Assembly (NCBI GenBank): GCA_963922205.1
Contig: CAWUHX010000164.1
Span: 558,001 to 622,000, forward strand
DNA: 64,000 nt
Reading direction: 5' to 3'
Origin: Romanomermis culicivorax
Lineage: Eukaryota; Nematoda; Enoplea; Mermithida; Mermithidae
Part shown: in pieces, positions 48,278-60,300 of the stretch
How positions within the stretch are numbered: the stretch's first letter is position 1
Layout of the letters: the number at the start of each line of letters is the position of its first letter
Notes under the pieces: generated by a model
The model's input: only the letters and a program-made list of their open reading frames with translations
What the model was told of the DNA's origin: nothing
The model's database searches: none
Made by a program: the position numbers and the translations under genes

Positions 48278-48691
48278 TATCCAAACTATAAAATTTGAAA
48301 CTTTTCCAGCACAGAAAACGAACAGAAAAATTTATTGGGTGAAAACTAAAATCGCAAGATAAATAATACATGACATTATATGTGATGACGAAGAATGAGA
48401 GAACGGAAAATTACCGAGCACTGAAAATCAAATTGAATCGAAAAACGGAGCCACAGTTGAAAAACAACAATCATACACATTTCAAGCGGAAAACTTAGAT
48501 GCGCAGAAACAGCGTAAATGGGACGCAGGAGAGAAAAGATTCTAGCCGAAAAAAATACGGGATTCTAACAATATGGTGTAAGCTAATGGAATTAATTAAC
48601 GACGAGATCGGACTGCGTTTGTTCGCGAAGATATGAAAAATAATGAAATTTTCATAACTATGTACAAAGAAAGAGCGTTACCGTTCATTTT

Positions 48692-49039
48692 TTGGTAACA
48701 TTTCCCACATTATACGCACTAAGGAGGCAACGTCATGGCGCTTCGGCATTCCATAAATGGGCATTGTGCAGGGCTTTATTGAGGCTTTCCACCCAAATTT
48801 GGAAGCTAGAATTATCATCGGCTGATAAAAGCCGCCTGAAAACAGTAAAACTCATTATATACAAAAGAAACATAATGTGTACGAGTTCGAAAGACCAAAA
48901 TGTACTGTGGAGAGCACTTCGTAATCACTGTCCCCACATCAGCAAACTCAGAATTTTCTTGAACAATCAATCAAGCGTACAATCTTTCGTCGACTTTTGT
49001 CAAGGTCTGTCAATGACTTTTTTGAAATCTAATCACTAA
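48692..49039 (+). CDS. Coding-like terminal exon, leucine-rich pattern, family unknown
   Basis: An open plus-strand frame ends at TAA 49037-49039 and shows clear coding codon use (LCRALLRLSTQIWKLELSSA; WRALRNHCPHISKLRIFLNN). The W-K-L-E-L-S and HISKLRIF repeats resemble leucine-rich repeats that follow F-boxes in nematode F-box proteins, but no F-box is visible. The first residues (to about 48720) are probably intron, since no ATG opens the frame and an acceptor-like CACTAAG sits at about 48723. It could be the last exon of a gene or a fragment. Confidence 0.45.
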   Translation: MVTFPTLYALRRQRHGASAFHKWALCRALLRLSTQIWKLELSSADKSRLKTVKLIIYKRNIMCTSSKDQNVLWRALRNHCPHISKLRIFLNNQSSVQSFVDFCQGLSMTFLKSNH

Positions 49040-49329
49040 AATTTCGCGCGCGTTACTGTAAAAGCATTGAATTATACTAGTAAAGAAGTAAACGTTAAAA
49101 CGTAAAAATTGTGTATTATTATCTCATGCTTATCGTTGATAAAACATGCAACGGTGCTCTAATTTTTTTCAGCATCTTAGAAAATTTATCTCCGACATAA
49201 CATCCAAAGCCCAATTTTTATTCAAAACGCACTCTCTTAATGATTCGATTCGATCTTGCGTTACAGTAACCTATAGCTGAAAATTAATCATACTTGAAAA
49301 TAAGACATGTTGGGTAATTCGCTGGGTAT

Positions 49330-50230
49330 TATGTTGATATTAATTTTGCATAAAAATCAAAAGTCATAGCCGCAGCACTCCAAACTAGAATTTTTCCGCG
49401 TTTTTATGGTCTGTAAATGACATTCAAGACATCTCAGCCTAGGGAAGACACAACTCTATGAGCTTGAATATGCCCGGAAGATGCTTTGTAATTTAGTATG
49501 AATAAGTTTCTCGAATCTTTCATTTTACACTTTTTACAAAATTTTGAAGTGTCAAAAATGAGACGAGAAAACTCCAAGAGTTGATTTCCCTCCCTTGGGA
49601 TGCCGCAAAACGGTTTTCTTCGTTTAACTAGCTGCTACAGCATATATACATGCACATAGGGGGTAAACCCCCATGCCTAAAATCCTGGCCCCCTGGCCCA
49701 AAAAAATCGTCAAACACCCCCCCTGAAATTTTTTCAAGAATGACTTTTGTGCATGTTTCGTATGAAAAACAAGCTTTCTGAAATTTTTTTGTTTTGTCGC
49801 TCACCCACCCCCTACCCTCCTGGAAAAGAAGTCCAAGGACCCCCCCCCTGGAAAATTCTTGCCGTGCATGTCTGTGCTACAGTCCAACATATTCTTCTGA
49901 AGTTTGATTCAGATGCGGTCTTCATCTACCGTAATTTGATATACCAAGTGTAAGTAAATCTTCAATCAATGAACAGGTGATGACAAAAAAGGAGGTACAA
50001 CTATTTTGATGTGATTTTGAGAGGTGTTTAGCTGAACACTGGTATAATTTCACCGGTTTAGCCCCAATAGATGCAGAGATATCTCAAATGAAACAATGTA
50101 AAATTTGTATCTCCAATTATAAAATTAAGCAACTTTAATGTTAAAATACAATTATTGCCCTGCCACATAGGTGCCGTCTATCCTAAAAGCTACGAAAAAA
50201 AGAGCCGATTGAAGACACCCTGTTTCACAT
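49330..50230 (+). repeat. Dispersed repeat A, copy 2, interrupted by a MITE
   Basis: It matches 16890-17630 in order: TTTGCATAAAAATCAAAA, then GGATGCCGCAAAACGG, then the inserted element 49641-49874, then GAAGACACCCTGTTTCACAT. Confidence 0.6.
49641..49874. mobile_element. hAT-like MITE (CATACATGCA family), short copy 4
   Basis: It starts CATATATACATGCACATAGG and ends CCGTGCATGTCTG. It is flanked by a perfect 8-bp direct repeat TGCTACAG (49633-49640 and 49875-49882). The interior has C and G runs (GGGGGTAAACCCCC; ACCCCCCCCCTGG). It is 234 bp with no coding capacity. Confidence 0.8.
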
Positions 50231-51305
50231 CAAGTCAACTTAGGTAGATGAACATTTAGGTAAGAATAGTGAACTATTATGTTCTTCCGAGCAGCAACGG
50301 GCACCAGAATGACTATTGTTGTTTTGTCATAAAAGAAAGATTTTAAAGAAAATTTTCAAATTTTTTCAGGGTTATTTGAAACCCACGAAATTTTTTGGGT
50401 AGTTCAACTCACATCTTTTCTTGCTGTTCGTCCTGTTGGGATGCATTAACTACTCTAGCATTCTATAGGTGGCATATTCAATGACATTTCTCAACATAAA
50501 ATTACAGCATGCCCAAATCCCAATATTCCCCTAAAGAGTATACAAATCTGATTTAAACTTTAATATACCTATACAGGTTGGACAGAATTGACAGCAGAAA
50601 TGAAGGAAAAATTATTTTTGCGACATCTTATAGGAAGGTGCAATCGACTTTTCGAACATTTTTTCGTTCCGTTTTTTGTACCTCTCAATTTCGGGAAAGT
50701 ATACATTATAACGGTAAAAAGGAGTGAGATGAGTTATAGGGTGAGCAAAAAAAGCCGACCGGTACCGACTTTTATAGCTTTCAAACGGACGAAGCTTTTT
50801 TAATGTGGTTTCATGTCGTCAATAGATAAAGCATATGGCATAAAAACTGAAAGGTTTTTTTTATTTATTTTTTTATTTTCATTTTTTTAATTTCTCATAC
50901 ACTTGACATTGTCCAAAAAATCCCCTGACTTTTCCAGGTTTACTGCGAGAAATTCCTGGTCTTTTCCCGGTTCTCCCGGTCGCTATGAACCCTGAAAATA
51001 GCAATTATTATGACTATGCAAATTTTGATTTCCGTGCGGAATACTTATAGCGTATAAAACTACCCAAAATATCTTATTTTTGGTATAATTAACTTTTGAC
51101 CTCATAATAGACAAGTTGAAACTACTCAGAAAGTGTGTCTGAACATTCAAGGAATTTCTTCAGACCACGATAAACATGCTACTGAATATGTCAAGAAAAG
51201 TATCCATGTCAGGAATTCATGCATTGTTTGAAATTCTAACAAAAAAACATTTCTGATCAATAGTTTACAAATATAAAATATGTTTAATAATCGAAAAGCT
51301 CAAGG
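50231..51305. other. Gene-free stretch downstream of the anillin exons
   Basis: I searched the minus strand here for the last PH-domain exon of anillin and found none convincing. Around 50900-51000 a pyrimidine-rich patch (TTTTCCAGG, CTTTTCCCGGTTCTCCCGG) looks like repeat debris. Confidence 0.4.
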
Positions 51306-54300
51306 TTACTTTTCGTCTAGCATTTCCAATAGGAACGTATATGGCCTGGTACAAATTTCCAAACTGACGGGTTCGACGAACTTTGTCCGACATCTCGACA
51401 AGTCAATCGCGTAGGCCGGCATCTAGAATTTTGATACAGAAAGGTAAACTTTTCGTTACATGAAAACAATGAATTCAATTCCAACTTTAGTCGTTTCTTC
51501 ATCAGGATAGAACCAAAATCTCAATGAGCCATCCTTCAAAAGGCACCAAAATCGTCGCCAAGCCGCTAAACCGGTAACGTTTTCGAATAAATTCTTAATA
51601 TTGATAAGCAGATTGTAAGCTTAAAACTCCGAAATATAGCAATTTTGGTTCACCAAAAACCCGCGTTCTTCGACATTTCCGCTCGTTTCCGCTGAACAAC
51701 GCATTTTTAATTGTATAACTGGCTCGATCGGTACATTGCTTTGATACTGAAAAATGGGAATTTTCGACCTATCGACTATATTCAAATTACAGTATAGTAC
51801 AGTAACAACAAAACAAAACATACTGCATGCTCTCCGAGTTAGTACTCCTAAGCAAGACCGCTGTATCAGAAAATTCTACTCCCCAACATATAAATTTCTT
51901 CAAGTTATGTACGTATATAGTGGAACGGAAATATTCAGATAATTTATAATCCGTCGTAACACTTTACTGTAAGGTTATATTCAAGAATGTAACTTACACC
52001 TTGCAAGGCAAACTTCTGTCTTGATACGGAACTTTTATTTATCGTTAACTGTCCAGACAAACAAAATTTCGAGTCCATAACCGTACTCGGACCACCCAGG
52101 CTAGTTTTAGCTGAAAGGAATTGGGAAATAATATATGAGCATAACTGAAATAATAGAATAATTTGGAATTTAATAAAATGATATTTAGCGTTTGCACAAA
52201 TTCAAATATCTTAGAAAACAATAGATCTAATTTTCGCTCAGGATGTGTAATGTATAACTTCTATGAATGTAAAAAAGTTGATTTTAACCAAAAATTTTGA
52301 ACGCTATCGTTCCCAGTCGATTCAAGAGTAATAAGATGCAATCTTACTTACAGCTTATATAAGATGCACTTAATGGTCTGATTTTGTTGCGCAACGTTAG
52401 TGTTTTATTGCTATGATATTTTTGTTCCCTCGACATTTCTTCACGTCGCATTTTCTGAAAAGAGAGAACAAAGAGCGATGGAAAGGTATAAAAAGAAACT
52501 AGTAACAAGGTCAACGTACTAACGCGAAAACGGAAATTTCGACGTCAAAATCGTGAGTCACGTCTTTTAAGTTGATATAATTTGTGAATTCAACCCTGCC
52601 ACTGACTCTTATGGCCGCGTCACTGTCAACGATTTGTGTGGATAACACTTGTTCACGATATTTGATTAGGCACATGAAATAGTAAACGTGTTCACCTGAA
52701 ACATAACTTCGAGTACGTGAATAAGCGGGTTAAAGCTTTGATTAGAAGGTGGTGAATTCCACCTCTACAACTCCCTGTTTCAAAACAGATTCTGTGGACT
52801 GACAGTCAAAATTCAAGTAAAATGGAAAAGCAAAAAAAACTTTGTCAAAATCAACGACCAAATGAGTTTGGTCACCTTGGTCTAAAGTTGTCCTCATGTG
52901 AATTGGATTGCACTAATTCTTAGGGTAAAAACCCCTTTAAAAAAGGCTTGCAGCTTCAGACTTCCAAGATATACATCCATAATTGTTATATTGAATCAGG
53001 TTTTTTGCACAGTGCGAAAGTTTTGTCGGATATGCAAAAACTTTTTGTGCGAGTCTTCGCACGATACAAAGATCAAACACCAACTCTTGAAGCTGAAAAT
53101 TAATTTCTGGGGGGTATAGAAGCTAAAAAGGATGAAAAAAGTCAACATTCACGCGCCGAACTGGATAACTTCCAGTCTTCAATGCGAATTTGATAAATTT
53201 TTCGAGTATTTGTGAGCTTTATTCATTACTAAATTATTTGTTAGAAAATTACCGATTTTTTTTAATTCTAAAAACATCATAACATAACATTTTCTTTTCC
53301 AGAAGAAAACTCAAATCAACTTTTTTTGAGAAACTTTGTTTTGTTACACTTTCCTGAAGCGTAGGTGTCATATACCGTATTTATTCGAATAAACGGCGCC
53401 CTCAAATAAACGGCGGCCTATAATAAACGGCGCCCTCTAATAAACGGCGCAACCATAGTTTAAACTTCATCAGAGGAAAACCGTTCAATTAGCCGTCTCA
53501 AAATAAATGGATCCAGGGTAAGTTATTTTCCATTCACTTTCCTTTAATTTCATTAGTTGTTTTTATTTTTCATGTCTTCTTCCCTTTTTGTTTTGTTTTT
53601 CTTTACTTGGTGTAGAGAGGTATGATATTTGTTTGATGATAAAATGTCACTTGTTGAGATTCCATGAAAGAATAAAAAACAAGGTTGGATTAAAATGTGG
53701 CCGAATGAAGCCCAAAATTTTAATAAACGGCGCCCTCGAATAGACGGCACCTTCTAATAAACGGCGCACCAAATGGACCCAAAAAAATTATAAACGGCGG
53801 GCCGTTTATTGGAATAAGTACAGTAATTAGAATAAGGACAAAATAGTAACACCTTTTTTTGCATAAAAACACATTTATCAGTGATTTGAAGATTTGAAGA
53901 TCTTCAGCTTTTTTCATATTTTGCAGGGCTATTTCAAACAGTCTATTTTTTGTTTCGTTACTTGACACATGAAAGTTTCTCTGCAAACATGTTTTTGTAC
54001 CTTTTTTGCACGATGCGCCAGCGCTCGTGCAAAAAACGGGTTGGATAAAAAATTATTTTATTATGTTGAAGATTTAGAAAATATAAATGGCTTAAAAAGT
54101 AGGGAAATTTCAAGTCAGGGACATCGACATCCAGACTATCATAACTAAAAATTTAGCCAGAATGTTGGAGCCATTTAAGAAAGCATCAGTAGAAAATTTT
54201 GTTGAAAAATTGACGTGTTTTTAAAAAATACATGAGTGGAAGACTGAAAAATGACTCGTGATATCATTTCGAGAAAAATATATAGGCATAATTGCGGGTA

Positions 54301-57300
54301 CGCTGGTTAAGAAATTCGCATGAGTTCAATCAATTAGTTGCTAGTCAATAGTGCCACTTTGAGTATGGACTTTGATTTTGCTTACATACATAGTTATTTT
54401 CATCGAGGATGTGTTTAGATTGATGATTTTCATAAAAAAATTCATTTTATAGTCCTTTCCTATAGGGGTAGTAAAATCATTGTTGCGGAAATGGCTGGCA
54501 TTGACTGATTGGTGCCAGATACCATACCAACCGTTCCTGGGACTTCCTTATGTGACCCCCCGAGAACCTCTGAATGTTGGATATGTTCGGTAATCACAAC
54601 GGTGAAATCATTAGATGAATGCTAATCGCATACCAAGTGAGTTGATTCTGTCATTGACGAAATCTCTTTTTAAAGACAATGACATGTAACTAAATGTCAA
54701 TGTGGCTCTAGGTTCGTCCATATTATTGTTGATCGGCTGTCTTTTGGTTCTACACTTGATAACTCTTTCGTATTCTTCCTGACATGCTTTTCTTCGCTCG
54801 ACTGAAAATGAAAGGCAAGAAAAATACAATGGAAAATAAGAAAAATTCAACGACTGTAATGAAATGTTGAATTTATTGTGATTTTGACCAATAATAGAGA
54901 AACAGTTTGAATATCAGACTTTCAATGCAATGCTCTTCGTTAATAGCGAATTTGTGAAATAACTAAAACTTACTGGCTGTTCTCAAAACTTTATGTGCAT
55001 CGACTTCCTCAATCGAACCACGAAATTCGTCGTTAGTCAAACAAAAATTCAATGCTCGGCTTGCCTGGAGAATTTGTTCATGTTGAATGTTGATCGATTC
55101 GTTCAGCTTCTGAAAATCAAAAGAGTGGTACTAAAATTATTTTTTCTAAAAATGGTATTCAAGAATTTCCATGGCACAAACAGCCAAATTCAGTGAAATT
55201 TTTCGCTCGCGATTCTCGATGTGATGTAAAGGCTGTCTGTGAAAAATCCGGACAAGGGTTCACAGTTCAATAGAACGGTGAATTAACACGCAGGGTTAAA
55301 CTCCTCTATATCACTCTGTAGACTGCAGTCAAAGTCTTCAACCCTATGCTATAGCTTTTATTAAACTTGGTCTCGCACTTGGACTACAAGATGATTTGTA
55401 ACATAGACTGTACAAACATTTTTTGAACCTTCTTTGAGAAAACGAATTATTTAAGTGCTCAAGATTTCATCGACTGAATTTTACATAGTAGACAATTCAT
55501 AGTATTCGTCTGTGTTTTACAAACACTCGAGATATTTTGATGATGGTATATGCAATTCATAGTCTACTATGACGAAGAAAAGATAAGTCATCCTCGAGCT
55601 CATTTTTCCTAACAGTGTTCCTCCGTGCATAGATTCTCCAAACTCTCAATTAAACACATTAAATATTTTATCTATGCTAAACTGTGCTGTATTAAGCTGC
55701 AAAATAAGCGAAGTTCGTAATAAGGGTTGCCCCGGGCTCCGGCCTCGGGCTAGGGTTGCCCCGGTTCGGGGCAAGACTACACAAAACTAGTATTTTCGAT
55801 AGTATACAAGCTCGGTTTATGATAGAATTGAAAATTATAATGCGACGAATAAATATTCAGTAGTTCGTTTGACAGTAATACTTTTAGCAGTCGCTAAATT
55901 CACATTCTATCTGGGTAAAAGTTTACATGTTTTTATTGTATCCAGAACTGCATTTCAACTTCAATACAGGTTCTCGATTGATTTTTTCAGAAAACGTACA
56001 ACTATATTCGCTACTCGTTATTACTGATTTCCCTAAACTTCAGCATACATGTCAAAACAGCCGTTTTCAAATTACCTAAGTAGTGTCCAAGAAGTTAGAG
56101 CTGATGCGAATTCAAATTGGAGCCACAGTCATTCACTATGCAAAAGTGACGAAGAGAATGAGGATATTGACGAAGTTGTTATTTGTGAAGATGGCGATTT
56201 TTGATTTTTCAATACAATTTTGTGATATCTAAAACAATAATCAAATCCTTTCTAACCTATCAATCAATGCAGTATCATAGCTGACATGAAATGAAGAGAA
56301 AAAGAATCGCCTTAAAATTTTTTCGATGTAATACATGAAATATGGTACCACTAGTGACGTAAATGTTAATGTTATATGTCTGCCCCGGTACAACCCTATT
56401 CGTAACTAATATAACTGGATAGTGCTTTTCTTGAGCTTTCGAACAATACACATATGATTCATTATGCGTTCTTGATAGTTTCATGACTAATTCTTCGATT
56501 TTTCACTTGTACAGATTTTTTATTTACTTACATGGCAGACATGCACGGCGAAAATTTTTTAGGGATGTCAGAGACCGAAATGACAAAAGATTGAGAAGAA
56601 TGTTAATTTTGGTCAAAGAACGTTTTAGAAGGAGGTGGATCGACTTTTTGTAAACGCCAGTATATATACTAGGCGGGATCTCAACGTGCATTCATGTTAT
56701 ACGGCTGCGTTAACTCGATTTACAATATCAAGCACTATTCGACATGTTATAATGATTTGACTAAATGGTTAATCAAGATACAATTGATCAAAAAAATGTT
56801 ACCAAGTGATCGTGTCCGGGAAATTCTTGCGCGGCAGACTACTCCATAGAGAACTTTAAAAAGAAAGAAGAATCGGTTTTTTAGTTATATTCTCGCAATT
56901 TTTATTCTAAATGGTATGATTCGTCGAACGAGGTCGTAAGCGCATCACTTTGGCAAACGTCAGCCGGCCAGTAAATTTACAGAAATATTTCAGATTGAAA
57001 TCAGGAAATCATCATACCTTTATTTTGTCATCGTAAACTTCTGCGTGTAAAAACGGCGCGCTATTATCGTTCCTCGAATTACTGTCCGTTTTCGATGCTT
57101 GACTTTTCCCTGATGGCGAGGAAGGCGGACGTACGACAGCTCGAACGGGCGTCAACGAATCGACTTCGCGTTGTTTTTGAAGTTGGCGGTACATACTAAC
57201 CGTGTGAACCATTCGAGACGTATTGACCGCCATAGACGCCCGACTATCATCCAAAAAAGTGCTATTGAAAGTAGGCGTTAAAAGATCCAAATTTTTAGGG

Positions 57301-60300
57301 TCTTCTAGTTTGGAATGTGTCGTTGTATCAGCGTCGTTGGATGTAAAAGCAGTGTGGTAAGTTTCATTTTTCGATATGTTCTTAAAAAATTACTGTAAAT
57401 ATTGAGTTGAGATAAACCAAAAGTTGAAGAATTTCATTTGTTTTAAAATGCAACCGTTAACTTTTTGAATTGTACAATTTTTAGCCTTTTGTAGTTAATG
57501 TTCGGCTGCATCTTCCTATTGCTGCTAGGGTTAGCAGGCCCGGTCAAAATGCTAATACGTTCATTCAGTAAGACACAACGCTTTTAACCAGCTAACAACG
57601 GAAACGCAAGTTATAAATCAATCATTTTTCATAAATTTATACAAAAAAATGAAAATCGTATCAATTTCGGCTCTAAGCGAGTAACCAAAATTGAAAAATC
57701 AGGTTATCAATCAAAAATCAAGATTCTTCAACCAGCTAGAACTTTTGCCATTACCCATCACCGGGGGCCAGTATTTTTGGGAGTACTTCAATAATTTTTT
57801 ATTTTATTCTTATCTTTTGAAGAATGCAACGGTGCTGGACATGCCTCTATCATTTGACTTATCGATATGCATAGATCGAGAGTAGAAGACAAAAAACGCA
57901 AGGATTCTCATAGGATGGACACGTAAATGAACCTGAAAGTGATTGCAGATTCATTGATTTTTGCGTCTTGTTTTGTGTATTGATTTCCAGCCATCTTGCC
58001 GGTTTATGCGTCCATGACGCTTTTATATTAAATATAGTGTGATCTCCCGGAACTCTGGGACAGGGTCAGCCCGGTGAGGACCCCCCACAAGTAAGACTTG
58101 AATAGTCTCTCTGGGAATCCGAGAGGTTCGTTTTGCGATGGGTCATTATTGGTAATGAGAAGAGGTGTTAGGCACCCATACATGCAAGGGGGTTTGAGCC
58201 CCCAGCAGACTTCGGTTGACCCTCAGCAGGTTCTTGCTGACCCCCAGCAAATTTGACTACCCCAGCAACGATCGAGAAGATGACGAAGGAAGATGAGCAA
58301 GAGAGAAGAGAAAGTCGTCAAAAACGGAAATAATGCTGTAGTTTAACAATTTTTCTTAGAGAGCATACTTGAAGTCCAAAAAAGTAACATTAAAACTTTA
58401 AAAAGTGCAGTCTAAGCAAATATTTCACATATCTGACTAATACAAAATGAAGAATATTCTGCTTAGATGTTAGAAGACCAATCTAAGATCTTTTTTCGTT
58501 ATCAAGAACAAAAAAATTTGTATACCACCTCCAGTCCTGGCTGACCCCCAGCAGAATTTCTATGCTGTGCATGTATGTTAGGCACTCCTGAGGAATTACA
58601 ACTGTTGCGCTATATCAACGGCGCCAGGAGAGGTCGAACAGACCTACCGAATCACCAGCAAACTACAAAAACCATCTGCCTAACGACGGTGAGAGTTCAG
58701 TAAGCGTTAGATTTACACGCGACTTCTGATAGACAAACTACACGACAATGATAAAACCTCGTTGATCAGAAAAACACAAATATTCGATCCATTTTCTGCA
58801 CCTAATTGAACTCTCGCCAACACATACTAACTACAGTTTAGGCGCAACAGAATCTGCATACTACAACGTTTCAACTACCTGATGGTGCATCAACATGGAT
58901 TGATCACGGGCAGCCTTAGTTGCAGCGTCGATTGCCTGGTCAAGGCAATTTTCTAATTCTGTGTCGTATTCTGTGTCATCTTCATCCAGTGTTTCTTCTT
59001 CTGTATAGCTTGAAAGAGTATAATTAAGCTGAAAACAGACATACAATTTGAGCTTCCTACAAACAAACCTCTGAACGTCAACTGAACTTTCAAGTATAGC
59101 GATAGGTGTTCCAGAGTTATCTTCCTTTAACTTCGACGTCTCTTCGATTTTTTCCGGCGTTTTCGTAACATTTACTACAACTCTATTCTCTAAACATGAA
59201 AAGATTAATGCGCATCAGTACCATTGCTTCTTTATGTTACTCTTCGGCGACGCTGATACGCAGGTACTGTGGATCATTTTACGCGGAATCAATGGTGGCT
59301 TTACAGGTTTGAATATTCTAAGGGCAGCAACAGTTATTTCGTCATCAGCTTTAGTCTTAAATGCATAAAATATTTTTATACTTCGAGAGCAATGTTTCCG
59401 CTTTGGAATTTAATATTAATTGAAAAATCAAAAACCCGAAACAAAGAATTCAAAATTATAAAAATGAGCGGTAAAAAAAATTTTGAAAATGGATGACAAA
59501 TAGACCATAGCTCAATATGAAATAAAAATGGAAATTAAAAACAACAACAGATCAGACTGAATGAAGGCAATCAAAATGCTATAGTACATAATACATAAAA
59601 AGTGATCCTAACATTAAAACCATTACGAATGAATCTTCAGGTTTCAAAGGCAAACCCTGTCTGGTCGCGTATTCCCAACGGTCTCTGAGCATCGCTACGC
59701 TTTTCTTGTCCGTCGTTGACGGGTTAGGACGCGGTTTCAGACCGGGTAAAATTCTAACCGATAGTTTTTCATCTGTCTTTTCCGGCATAACATTCGATTT
59801 AAAAACAGTTTTAGAAGATTGCATACTGGAATTATTTCCATTCATTGTCGACTGTGTACCAGTTATACGGCTGGCCAATGCGGAAAATTGTTTTTTCTGT
59901 TCCGTTATCGTAGATGCAACAATTTTTGGTCGATTTTCGATGTTCGGGTAATATGGACGGATGAAATGTTTGATTCCGGATTCTATTTTAGAGTTCTGTT
60001 CCTAAATAAAATAATATGTGACAAAAAATTGGCATAAAGTCGACTAAAAAGATCACTTAGCCTTAATAATTCACATTATTGCCGGAAAGCATTATAGAAC
60101 TGAACAGATTTACATCCACATCGAATTTCTCGATGAAAATTAGCCCACACATGAGAAAACAAAGATCATTCTTGCTTCGCCTTGAAAATTTATATTCAAG
60201 GGAAGCTAAATAAAAAAATATTAAAAGGGAATTTCCGTTTGAGGTGTAGTCGTTCGACGCACAGGAATTACAATATAAATAAATAACCACAAAGAGGATG

